This document shows, one piece after another, positions 36,259 through 44,074 of a DNA stretch of 64,000 nucleotides; position 1 is the first letter of the stretch, and each line of letters opens with the position of its first letter. A program made the position numbers and the translations under genes. The stretch spans positions 2,733,501-2,797,500 of the forward strand of contig JADJXG010000001.1 of NCBI GenBank assembly GCA_016715965.1, given 5' to 3'. The notes below the pieces were generated by a model. It ran no database searches. It saw only the letters and a list, made by a program, of their open reading frames with translations, and was not told the DNA's origin. Origin of the DNA: Saprospiraceae bacterium. Its GTDB lineage: Bacteria > Bacteroidota > Bacteroidia > Chitinophagales > Saprospiraceae.

Positions 36259-36562
36259 AAATGGTTTTGATTCCAAGGGATTGGAATGTTTTCGATAATT
36301 CACCAACCCACAAGTAAATCAGGAGGGGAAGTACCAATAAACAAAGCCTGTTGTATTGCAATGCAATATCAAATTCAAAGTGAATCAAATGCATTATTGC
36401 CCTGGTCATACCACAAGCATAACAAGACTTGTCAAAAAGCAATTTGGAAAGGCATAGTTCAATACCAGTATGGTCAAAAAAATCAGCGGGAAGAGCCAAC
36501 AATAAAAAAGGGGTCACCAATAGCAACCCCAGATAAATTTGAAAAAAAATCTTTCTAATGAT
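36248..36562 (-). CDS. DUF2752 family membrane protein, non-ATG start
   Basis: A small protein with the DUF2752 signature CYACGMTRA near its middle and two or three membrane helices; the function of the family is unknown. No ATG is available. An internal TTG at 36526 gives 92 residues, but the frame stays open and protein-like back to codons ATC (36562) and ATT (36559), adding IIRKIFFQIYLGLL, which supplies the usual basic start and the first half of the first helix. I therefore extend the gene to 36562; the exact start is uncertain. It begins 9 bp after the stop of the YqaE-like gene upstream and is likely co-transcribed with it. Confidence 0.65.
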   Translation of the reverse strand: MIRKIFFQIYLGLLLVTPFLLLALPADFFDHTGIELCLSKLLFDKSCYACGMTRAIMHLIHFEFDIALQYNRLCLLVLPLLIYLWVGELSKTFQSLGIKTIFTK

Positions 36563-36571
36563 GGATCAATC

Positions 36572-36946
36572 TTATTTTTTACCTAAGATGACAATCAATG
36601 CGTGGATAAGGCCTGGCAATCCACACAAGAGAGTGAGGATCAAATTGAGGGTACAGGTTTTATTCCACTCATCAAAATACATGTAAACAGCCAAAGGTGG
36701 CAATATGAATGCAAGAATGATGAGTAATACTTTATCGTCGTCAGATTTTTGTTGATTGTCCAAAATCTTCTCCAATTCCACACTTTTCAATTCTGAATTT
36801 GATTTTTGTGTTTGAACAGAAGTATTCTGTTCTTGTTTTTTCTTCCCTGGAAAGGCGGCGTAGGATTTTTGCAGAGATGAACTTCCAATGGTAAAAAGAC
36901 AAACAAGTAGAAAGATCAGGTTTAATTTTGTTGAAATGTTTTTCAT
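36572..36946 (-). CDS. YqaE/Pmp3-like membrane protein with signal peptide
   Basis: A 124-residue protein. It has an N-terminal signal sequence or membrane anchor (residues 1-22), a polar Gln/Lys/Ser linker (about 25-60), and a C-terminal pair of helices with the YqaE/Pmp3 pattern: LLIILAFILPPLAVYMYFDEW, a TLNLILTLLCGLPGLIHALIVI helix and a short basic end. Single-domain YqaE proteins are about 50 residues; this longer form is common in Bacteroidota. ATG 36946 is preferred to 36994 because it opens the signal peptide and fits the promoter at 36966-36973. Confidence 0.8.
   Translation of the reverse strand: MKNISTKLNLIFLLVCLFTIGSSSLQKSYAAFPGKKKQEQNTSVQTQKSNSELKSVELEKILDNQQKSDDDKVLLIILAFILPPLAVYMYFDEWNKTCTLNLILTLLCGLPGLIHALIVILGKK
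36923..36930 (+). promoter_or_regulatory. Candidate -7 element for the secreted orphan gene at 36963
   Basis: TAATTTTG fits TAnnTTTG and lies within the first codons of the divergent YqaE-like gene, predicting a start near 36937 and a 26-nt leader. Confidence 0.4.
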
Positions 36947-36962
36947 AATCAGATAAAATTTT

Positions 36963-37874
36963 ATGCAAAGATATAAGTTCATTGAAATTGTCAAATATTT
37001 TTTAATAATTCTACATATTTTATTTATATTTAATATAAATTATATTTATTCTCAGCATTTTGAATACACTGGTGCAATAGTTATCGGGCAGAAAGAAGCC
37101 ATGAGTTACAAAATTGTGTATGAATTGAAAGGAGCAGAAATGCTAGGGTATTCCTTGTCTGATGTGAATGGTGCCCTGGAGACAAAATGTTTGATTCAAG
37201 GTAAATATGACAAAAAGTCAAAATCAATTTCATTTAAGGAGGAAAGAATTTTGTACAGTAAATCAAATATTCCATGGAAGGAGTTCTGCCTGATGCGCGT
37301 CAATGGTAAAATTGAAAAGAAATTTGGGAAGGAGATCTTCCAGGGAAATTTTACTTCACTTCCTCAAACACCAGAAGTGGTATGTGGAGATGGAAGTATG
37401 ATTTTGACCAACACCAAAACATTGTATGAAATTGCAACAAGGGTTGCCAGTAAGTTGGATTCGGTTTCCGTCAAAGACAGCACAAGCCAATGGATTCAGT
37501 CCAGAATAACCGACTTAAAAGATGTCAAGAGCATCGATGAAATAACCAGCCAGTCGATTCAAAAATTCAAGTGGAAATCTGATACCGTATATATTGATAT
37601 CTGGGATGATAAGTTGGAGGACGGTGACAAGGTCGCCTTGTACAAAAATGGAGAGATTCTTGTGAAAGAAATGACCATTACCAATCACGCCAAATCTATT
37701 CAATTTGCATGGAATTCGGCAGACAAGATTGAGCTTATCGTGAAGGCATTATCTGAAGGGAGTCATCCACCCAATACTTTGAAGATTACACTGAGGGATC
37801 ATTCAGAAAAACACCTTTTGATTACACAGCTCAGAAAAGATGAGCAGGCTACTATCCTCTTGCAAAAAAAATAA
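36963..37874 (+). CDS. Secreted protein of unknown function
   Basis: A 303-residue protein that I do not recognise. Residues 1-30 are a long hydrophobic signal sequence (KYFLIILHILFIFNINYIYSQ). The first half (residues 31-140) looks like a beta-rich domain that reports on a stored quantity (repeated KxxxISFKEER and GKIEKKFGKEIFQGNF strands). The second half (from about 195) has WKSDTVYIDIWDDKLEDGDKVALYKNGE, a pattern seen in small beta-sandwich domains of Bacteroidota secreted proteins. No T9SS sorting domain is present, so it is probably periplasmic. Its 16-bp divergent spacing from the YqaE-like gene leaves overlapping control regions. Confidence 0.7.
   Translation: MQRYKFIEIVKYFLIILHILFIFNINYIYSQHFEYTGAIVIGQKEAMSYKIVYELKGAEMLGYSLSDVNGALETKCLIQGKYDKKSKSISFKEERILYSKSNIPWKEFCLMRVNGKIEKKFGKEIFQGNFTSLPQTPEVVCGDGSMILTNTKTLYEIATRVASKLDSVSVKDSTSQWIQSRITDLKDVKSIDEITSQSIQKFKWKSDTVYIDIWDDKLEDGDKVALYKNGEILVKEMTITNHAKSIQFAWNSADKIELIVKALSEGSHPPNTLKITLRDHSEKHLLITQLRKDEQATILLQKK
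36966..36973 (-). promoter_or_regulatory. Candidate -7 element for the YqaE-like gene
   Basis: On the minus strand TATCTTTG fits TAnnTTTG and lies in codons 2-4 of the divergent gene at 36963, predicting a start near 36959, 13 nt before ATG 36946. Confidence 0.45.
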
Positions 37875-37917
37875 TGGAGGCAAACATCCTTCATTTGGCT
37901 TGCTTATACAGCAATCT

Positions 37918-39708
37918 TCAAATTACTTCATCCATTTGTTCTTTTTTTATGGTAGTCTCCAGTAAATACATTTTGGTAAAAATTCCGTTTCGTTCAAGCA
38001 ACTGATCATAGCTGCCTTGCTCTTTTAGTTCGCCCATATCCAACACATAGATTTGATCCATGTCTCTGGTTTGACTGATTCTATGCGTAATAAGGATCAT
38101 CGTCTTTCCTTTAAATCGCCTGTGCAAATTGCCGATGATTTTTTCTTCAGTGCCAGCATCTACTGCAGATAAGCAATCATCAAAAATATGGATCGGAGTA
38201 TTTCTCACATAGGTGCGTGCAATGCCCAACCTTTGACGCTGGCCCCCCGAAAGCGTTATTCCTCGCTCTCCAAGTAGAGTGTCTAAACCTTCTGGAAATT
38301 TTCTAACTTCCTGGTCCATTCCCACAGTTTCAAGAATCGACATTAAGTTTTCATCTGTAATGTCATTACCTTCCTCGAGTCCAAACTTTAAATTGTTGCG
38401 TATGCTGTCAGAGAATAAAAACACATCCTGTGGCACATAGGAAATTGAACTGCGCAATTGGCTTAGATTCCAATCCTTCAAAGGTAAGTTGCCGATACTG
38501 ATTTGTCCAGATTGCGGATCTGCCATTCGGAGAAGCAGCTCTGCCAATGTACTTTTACCGGAACCTGTTCTGCCAACAATGGCTACATGTGCGCCTTCTT
38601 TAATATCTAAGCTTATATTTTTGAGAGAAGGCTCAGCTTGTTCCTGGTAGCTAAAAAACAAATGATCCAATCGTATATCATAATGATCAAAAATTTCCCG
38701 GTGTTGTTTTTCAGAACTGATTTCAGGTTCTGTTTTCAGAAATTCGTTGATTCTTTTTTGTGAGGCCTCAGCCTGCTGAATAATAGAAGCGCACCACCCA
38801 ATTGCGGAGACCGGCCAGGTAAGCATATTGATGTATATGACAAATTCGGCAATGTTTCCCGCACTGACTGTGCCGTTGTACACGTCCAGGCCACCGACGT
38901 AGATGGTAATTAAAGTACTGATACCGATCAATAAAAACATCGAAGGAAAAAACATGGCATCTACTTTTGCCAGATTCATGGATAAGTCAGAATATCCCTG
39001 ACTCTCTTGATCAAATTTCTTTATCCAGTCTTTTTCTTTGTGAAAAGACTTAATAATTCTAATGCCGCTGAATGCTTCCTGTGCGATACTGGTTATTACT
39101 GCCAATTGGGCTTGTATTTTTCCGGATCTTTGGTGAATGAGATTGCTGACTTTGTATATGATCAGACTGAGGACAGGAAGCGGAAGTAAAGTATAGACAG
39201 ACAACCAGAAATTTACCTGAAACATCGTAATGATAACAACGACAAATAAACTGATCAAATTGAATCCATATAAAAAGGCTGGTCCAAGATACATCCTGAC
39301 CTTGTTCACATCCTCACTGATACGCGACATAATATCGCCGGTTTTGTTATTCTTATAAAATGCCAGATCCAGTTTAAGATAGTGATCGAAGATTTTTTTT
39401 CTGAGATCGTATTCAATTAATCTGGACATCACAATAATGGTCTGACGCATAAAATACATAAAGATCCCCATGAGCAAGGCACAGCCAAGCACCATCAGCC
39501 CAAAATACATCAGATCTGATGACAAGTTGGCTGATTCTTTCGATTCTGGTGAAGCTTTAATGTAGGCGACAATTTTGTCAAGTGCTACTCTGATGATCTG
39601 GGGTTGGAATATTCTGAAAAGGTTGCTCAAAGTGATAAACAAAATACCCCAGAGTAACTTGTCTTTGTATTTGACAATCAAAGTATTGAGACTAAATAGA
39701 TGTTTCAC
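37918..39708 (-). CDS. ABC exporter, fused membrane and ATPase domains
   Basis: A 596-residue half-transporter of the MsbA/MdlB type. Residues 15-310 hold six membrane helices; residues 345-580 are the ATPase, with Walker A VGRTGSGKSTLAELL, the Q-loop YVPQDVFLFSD, the signature LSGGQRQRL, Walker B IHIFDDCLSAVD and the H-loop LITHRI. The residue after Walker B is Asp rather than Glu, as in MdlA/MdlB-type exporters and in the weak site of some heterodimers. The cargo is unknown; it could be a lipid or a small amphipathic compound. Confidence 0.9.
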   Translation of the reverse strand: MKHLFSLNTLIVKYKDKLLWGILFITLSNLFRIFQPQIIRVALDKIVAYIKASPESKESANLSSDLMYFGLMVLGCALLMGIFMYFMRQTIIVMSRLIEYDLRKKIFDHYLKLDLAFYKNNKTGDIMSRISEDVNKVRMYLGPAFLYGFNLISLFVVVIITMFQVNFWLSVYTLLPLPVLSLIIYKVSNLIHQRSGKIQAQLAVITSIAQEAFSGIRIIKSFHKEKDWIKKFDQESQGYSDLSMNLAKVDAMFFPSMFLLIGISTLITIYVGGLDVYNGTVSAGNIAEFVIYINMLTWPVSAIGWCASIIQQAEASQKRINEFLKTEPEISSEKQHREIFDHYDIRLDHLFFSYQEQAEPSLKNISLDIKEGAHVAIVGRTGSGKSTLAELLLRMADPQSGQISIGNLPLKDWNLSQLRSSISYVPQDVFLFSDSIRNNLKFGLEEGNDITDENLMSILETVGMDQEVRKFPEGLDTLLGERGITLSGGQRQRLGIARTYVRNTPIHIFDDCLSAVDAGTEEKIIGNLHRRFKGKTMILITHRISQTRDMDQIYVLDMGELKEQGSYDQLLERNGIFTKMYLLETTIKKEQMDEVI

Positions 39709-39727
39709 TGTGAAGCGGAATTGGTCA

Positions 39728-39735
39728 CAAAGGTA
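39728..39735 (-). promoter_or_regulatory. Candidate -7 element of the ABC exporter gene
   Basis: On the minus strand TACCTTTG fits TAnnTTTG and predicts a start about 13 nt before the gene. No clear -33 element. Confidence 0.4.
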
Positions 39736-39799
39736 GCTAAAGATTTTGCACCTGTTCAGCGCAATTGTTTTATCCCTGATGGATCAATTGATTTGGCCT

Positions 39800-39807
39800 T
39801 ATCTTTG
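39800..39807 (+). promoter_or_regulatory. Candidate -7 element of fbp
   Basis: TATCTTTG fits TAnnTTTG, predicting a transcription start near 39814, 24 nt before the fbp ATG. Confidence 0.4.
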
Positions 39808-39837
39808 GGCCGAAATCGATCAATGTAAATCACCATC

Positions 39838-40821
39838 ATGATAGAACGCATTACCTTGGATGAATTTATTGTCAAAACGCAACAGGGAAACATTAGCTCC
39901 TCCGGAGAATTTTCTGCATTGCTCCGGCATTTGGGAATTGCTGCCAAAATTATCAACAGGGTGGTAAACAAAGCCGGATTAATGGATATTTTCGGATCGG
40001 ACGAACAAATGAATTCCACCGGTGATACGGTTCAAAAGCTTGATCTCTATGCCAACAAGCTGATGATGGATTATATGTCCAACTCTGGGATTTGTGCAGG
40101 CGTGGCTTCAGAAGAACTGGATGATTTTATTGAATTTGAAGACCGCATTTCTCTGAATAGAAATTATGTAGTGGTGACTGATCCATTGGACGGATCATCC
40201 AACATAGACGTCAATATTTCTGTGGGAACAATATTTGGTATTTACAAAAGACTGAGTCCCCTGGATCTACCTGTGGAAAAAATGGATTTCTGTCAGAAAG
40301 GCTCACAATTGGTAGCAGCAGGTTATGTATTGTATGGCACATCTACCATGTTGGTTTATACGTATGGCGATGGAGTCAATGGATTTACGTATGACAGGGG
40401 AATCGGTGAATTTTGTCTGAGTCATCCAAACATGAAAATTCCAAACCACGGAAAAATATATTCTATCAACCAGGGCAATGCTTCTGCCTTTAGCCCTGCT
40501 GTGACCAATTACCTTGAGTACTTGTGCGGTCAGGAATATGCATTGCGGTACATAGGGAGCATGGTGGCAGATGTCCATCGTACCTTATGCAAAGGAGGTA
40601 TATTTATTTATCCTTCCACGTCAAAGAATCCAGAAGGTAAATTAAGGTTATTGTATGAATGCAACCCCATGGCCATGATCATCGAACAGGCTGGCGGCAT
40701 CTGTATCGATGAAAATCATCAGCGAATTTTGGATCTTGAAGTTTCTGCATTGCACCAAAGGAGTACCATTGTTTTGGGCTCAGTGCAAAATGTCGAAGAA
40801 TTCAGACGCTTTAAGGTCTAA
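39838..40821 (+). CDS. fbp: Class I fructose-1,6-bisphosphatase
   Basis: A 327-residue gluconeogenic phosphatase that removes the 1-phosphate of fructose 1,6-bisphosphate. The metal site motif DPLDGSSNIDVNISVGTIF near residue 118 is the family signature, preceded by VASEELDD, and the substrate site shows YIGSMVADVHR and the C-terminal GKLRLLYECNPMAMIIEQAGG. Length matches class I enzymes. It is opposed in reaction to the pfkA at 2.1-3.1 kb. Confidence 0.95.
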   Translation: MIERITLDEFIVKTQQGNISSSGEFSALLRHLGIAAKIINRVVNKAGLMDIFGSDEQMNSTGDTVQKLDLYANKLMMDYMSNSGICAGVASEELDDFIEFEDRISLNRNYVVVTDPLDGSSNIDVNISVGTIFGIYKRLSPLDLPVEKMDFCQKGSQLVAAGYVLYGTSTMLVYTYGDGVNGFTYDRGIGEFCLSHPNMKIPNHGKIYSINQGNASAFSPAVTNYLEYLCGQEYALRYIGSMVADVHRTLCKGGIFIYPSTSKNPEGKLRLLYECNPMAMIIEQAGGICIDENHQRILDLEVSALHQRSTIVLGSVQNVEEFRRFKV

Positions 40822-40900
40822 TGGTCTAGCTTATTTTTCCTACGACTGTATTTTTATTTCATGACCAGAGTTGATAAGCTGGTGGTTTGCAAATGAATGA

Positions 40901-41794
40901 TTATTCAAAGGCAAAGTAGTGTTTCATTTTGTCGATCCAAGCCTCTTCGAAAAAGCCGGTTGATTTTAGTTCCTCCATGTCTTTAATTTTTTCATGATTT
41001 CGACGGTACTTAATGATAAATTCTGCTTGCTTTTTATGAATGTAGGGGTGGGTTTCCAATTCATCCTGATCGGATTGGTTGAGTAAAATGCGTTTGGGTT
41101 CACTTTCCAAGATCAATTTTGGAAGAATGGCCGTACATACAGAATCTGTGATGCCGTACACTTCGCAAACCTGCTCTGTGCTATAAAAACCACCAAGTGC
41201 ATCTCTGAATTTGACGATTCTTTTGGATAACTTCTCACCGATTGCAGGCAGCTGATCCCAATGGCTGGCATCAGAGGCGTTGATGGAAATTAGCATTTCT
41301 ACGTTCGGATTGGATTCATTCTTTACCTTCTGAGGATTTGATGATGATGCTGTGATTGGAGGCAGGACAATGAATTCCTCCAGACGCTGATACAAATCAT
41401 CGTTCATGCCGTAGATTTTTTTCAATTGTTCTTTACTCTTAATCCTGCCCCCTTTCTTGAGATAGCGATCCAAATTTCTAAATACCTGCGAGGGGAGTCC
41501 AATTTCTCTTGCAGTCTTTTCATCAAGTTGGTTTGGATCAAAGTTTTTTAGTGTGATTTTAGTGGTGTTTTTCATGTTTTTAATTTTATGGGTGGAATAA
41601 TTGATTTTTGATGTATGATCAGTGGTTTTAGGAAGAGTGATCGTAGATTCTTTCAGTGTGGAGTCTTGGATGAGCAATTTGGGTTTCCAAAGGTAAGGTC
41701 CCAATACAAAGAGCCCCATTAATGCAACCAAGATGAACATGCCGGTTCTCTCTTTCTTGCTTAGGTACAGTTCTTCAGATATACTTCTGGGCAT
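40901..41794 (-). CDS. Helix-hairpin-helix protein, ComEA-like DNA-binding
   Basis: A 297-residue protein with one N-terminal membrane helix (about residues 15-32), a Thr/Lys-rich linker, and several helix-hairpin-helix pairs: FDPNQLDEKTAREIGLP, GRIKSKEQLKKIYGM, and WDQLPAIGEKLSKRIVKFRD followed by YSTEQVCEVYGITD, then NQSDQDELETHPYIHKKQAE. ComEA proteins bind incoming double-stranded DNA in the periplasm, and the gene lies 2 bp after comEC, so a role in DNA uptake is likely. It is longer and has more hairpins than the classic 200-residue ComEA. Confidence 0.82.
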   Translation of the reverse strand: MPRSISEELYLSKKERTGMFILVALMGLFVLGPYLWKPKLLIQDSTLKESTITLPKTTDHTSKINYSTHKIKNMKNTTKITLKNFDPNQLDEKTAREIGLPSQVFRNLDRYLKKGGRIKSKEQLKKIYGMNDDLYQRLEEFIVLPPITASSSNPQKVKNESNPNVEMLISINASDASHWDQLPAIGEKLSKRIVKFRDALGGFYSTEQVCEVYGITDSVCTAILPKLILESEPKRILLNQSDQDELETHPYIHKKQAEFIIKYRRNHEKIKDMEELKSTGFFEEAWIDKMKHYFAFE

Positions 41795-41796
41795 GG

Positions 41797-43809
41797 TTAA
41801 AAATTTTTTAGTTGGGTCCCGTTTTCCAATTCAATCATTTGAGTGGATTTGTTTTTAAAAAATTCACGGGCATCATTTTTAAACCACCAGCTGTTTCTTT
41901 TACCAATCACCACAAACGTGGGAAATGATTCTGCAAAAGGAATGCTGTCGAATTTCTTCTGTCCTTCAAACCATACAATATTGAGATCTTTGTCGTCATT
42001 GAAATTGAAATGCCATTGGTTTTTGCAAAAATTTAGACTTCCGTGCAATGGTAATGGGTGACGTATTTGAAAGCAATCCATATCCGGAATCTTCAGGAGG
42101 AAGTTTAATTTTGTCATTCTCTTTCTGCTGAATTTGCTGGCAGACAGTTGCATTCCATTTTCCTTTCTCAGACCAACAACGGCGGATCCTTGCCTGATGT
42201 CCAATATGCTATTTTTTGTATTGGAATAAAACAATATTTCATTTCCATTTTGATAACAGTAGGACCTAAGTGGCCACACCAGGATCATTGCTGCAAAGCA
42301 GGCAAAGCCAAGTTGGGCCCAGGTTTTTTTTCCTGATCGCATCCAGATGTAGAAGGCAATAAATGATACCAAGCACAAATTGACTTGCTCTGGAAATAGA
42401 GTCAGTTGATCCAGTAGGGCAGAAGGAAGTGCACAAATCCTGTCAAAAACAAACAGGCCAAATTTAATCAGCCATTCAATGCATAAGGCTGTGCATGACA
42501 CAACAACAGAAGAAATAGGGATCATTACAAGTAAGAAAATACCGGCACACATCAGCACAAAGGAAAGTGGAATCCAGAATAAGTTGGCGAGCAAGAAGTA
42601 AACTGGAAAATTGCCGAAATGATACATGGACACTGGTGTGACCAGGATTTGAACAGCCAAACTGACTGTTATAATACGTATCAAATAGTTGTACCAGTCA
42701 TACCGGCCTTTTACAATTTTATACAAGCCAGCTTCAAATAAAAGTATACTCAATACCGCACTGATGGATAACTGAAAGCCAATATCAAACACCATGCATG
42801 GGTCAAACATCATCATTAGAAAGGCACTGCAACTCAAAATGTGAACCGATCCGGTTTGTTTTCGCAAATTAATTCCGATTTCAAGCATGGATAGCATTAC
42901 CGCTGCTCGCACCACTGATGCGCTGAATCCTGTAATGGCAGTAAATGCCCAAATATTAAAAAGATGGGCAAAAGGTAAGATATTGCGGTACATTGGAAAC
43001 CACCTGACAGGAAACATCAGGATAAATTTTCCGATGGAATAGATGATTCCCAAGTGCATACCGGAGACTGCCAAAATATGGGCAGTGCCGGTATTCATAA
43101 ACTGCATTTTGACTTTCTGGTCAACCTGACTTTTGTCTCCAAGCAACAAGGCGATCATTACTGCAGAAATCTCTGGATCTTTTATCCAAATTTCGAATTT
43201 CTCTTTGATTCGAATTTTTGACAAGTAGGCCATGGCCAGTAGGTCAATACTTTTTTTAAACCGACTGTCACAGACCTCGGTAGGATAGCTGTCGATGTAT
43301 CTGATGTGTATTCGCTCCAAATATTCAGAATAATTGAATTCATCAAACTCAGAATTAATGACTGGTTTTGTTATCTTGCCAAATAACAGGATACTGTCTC
43401 CGGGCCTGATACGCGCTAAATAGCTTTCATTGTGAACCCTGATTTTTGCTTTTAAAGCGGGCAATGGAGGGAGCAAAAGCACATCCATTGAGACAAATTC
43501 ACCAAATCCGTTTATTTTTTGAACAATCGCCTGATCCGAATTTAAGTAAATCGTATGGGGGGCATTGGAAGAATGGTGCATGGATTGATGGGAATGCCAT
43601 CTCAGTTGAATAAATCCTAGCACAGGGAGGAAAAGGAGCAGAAACCACGGCTGTTGGTGGTAAAATATTTTTGAAAACAAGAAATAAAAAAGACAAACTA
43701 GACAAATGCAAACAAGACTCCAACATCCGGCAAAATGCTCAGCATAGCCAAAGACCAAAGCAGTACATGTCGCCAGCAAAATAAAGGGCTGGGAGACCAG
43801 TGTTCTCAT
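41797..43809 (-). CDS. ComEC/Rec2 family DNA-uptake channel, without metallo-beta-lactamase domain
   Basis: A 670-residue polytopic membrane protein. Residues 1-70 are N-terminal helices, residues 85-190 a beta domain (DUF4131-like) with the RPGDSILLFGKI strand, and residues 225-480 the Competence domain, with the hallmark NTGTAHILAVSGMHLGII and GFSASVVRAAVML. The last 130 residues are soluble but lack the HxHxDH motif of the C-terminal nuclease-like domain found in Bacillus ComEC. Bacteroidota ComEC proteins are often of this shorter kind. Only comEA-like DNA follows in the operon. Confidence 0.88.
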   Translation of the reverse strand: MRTLVSQPFILLATCTALVFGYAEHFAGCWSLVCICLVCLFYFLFSKIFYHQQPWFLLLFLPVLGFIQLRWHSHQSMHHSSNAPHTIYLNSDQAIVQKINGFGEFVSMDVLLLPPLPALKAKIRVHNESYLARIRPGDSILLFGKITKPVINSEFDEFNYSEYLERIHIRYIDSYPTEVCDSRFKKSIDLLAMAYLSKIRIKEKFEIWIKDPEISAVMIALLLGDKSQVDQKVKMQFMNTGTAHILAVSGMHLGIIYSIGKFILMFPVRWFPMYRNILPFAHLFNIWAFTAITGFSASVVRAAVMLSMLEIGINLRKQTGSVHILSCSAFLMMMFDPCMVFDIGFQLSISAVLSILLFEAGLYKIVKGRYDWYNYLIRIITVSLAVQILVTPVSMYHFGNFPVYFLLANLFWIPLSFVLMCAGIFLLVMIPISSVVVSCTALCIEWLIKFGLFVFDRICALPSALLDQLTLFPEQVNLCLVSFIAFYIWMRSGKKTWAQLGFACFAAMILVWPLRSYCYQNGNEILFYSNTKNSILDIRQGSAVVGLRKENGMQLSASKFSRKRMTKLNFLLKIPDMDCFQIRHPLPLHGSLNFCKNQWHFNFNDDKDLNIVWFEGQKKFDSIPFAESFPTFVVIGKRNSWWFKNDAREFFKNKSTQMIELENGTQLKNF

Positions 43810-44019
43810 TAATTGGGTGTTTTTGAATAGTGCGAGACAAAAATGCTTAATTTTAACACTGGGATTTGGTAGAATTCGAGAAATTCAAAATTGTTTTTGT
43901 CCAATATGTGGAATAATCAAGTTTGAATAAAGGCAGACGATCCCTAACTCTTAACACCATTTGAGTGCGGTCAAATCGCGATCTAAGAATTGCAAATGTT
44001 TTGTTATTCATTGATTTTC

Positions 44020-44052
44020 TTGCAATTATACAATTTTGAATGAATAATTTTG
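44020..44052 (+). promoter_or_regulatory. Candidate typA promoter
   Basis: TTG at 44020-44022 and TAATTTTG at 44045-44052 are 22 bp apart, near the Bacteroidota TTG-N19-TAnnTTTG pattern. Predicted transcription start near 44059 leaves a 16-nt leader. The rest of the 265-bp gap from comEC (43810-44074) shows nothing else that I can identify. Confidence 0.5.
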
Positions 44053-44074
44053 CGTCCTTATTAGAATTCAGTGA

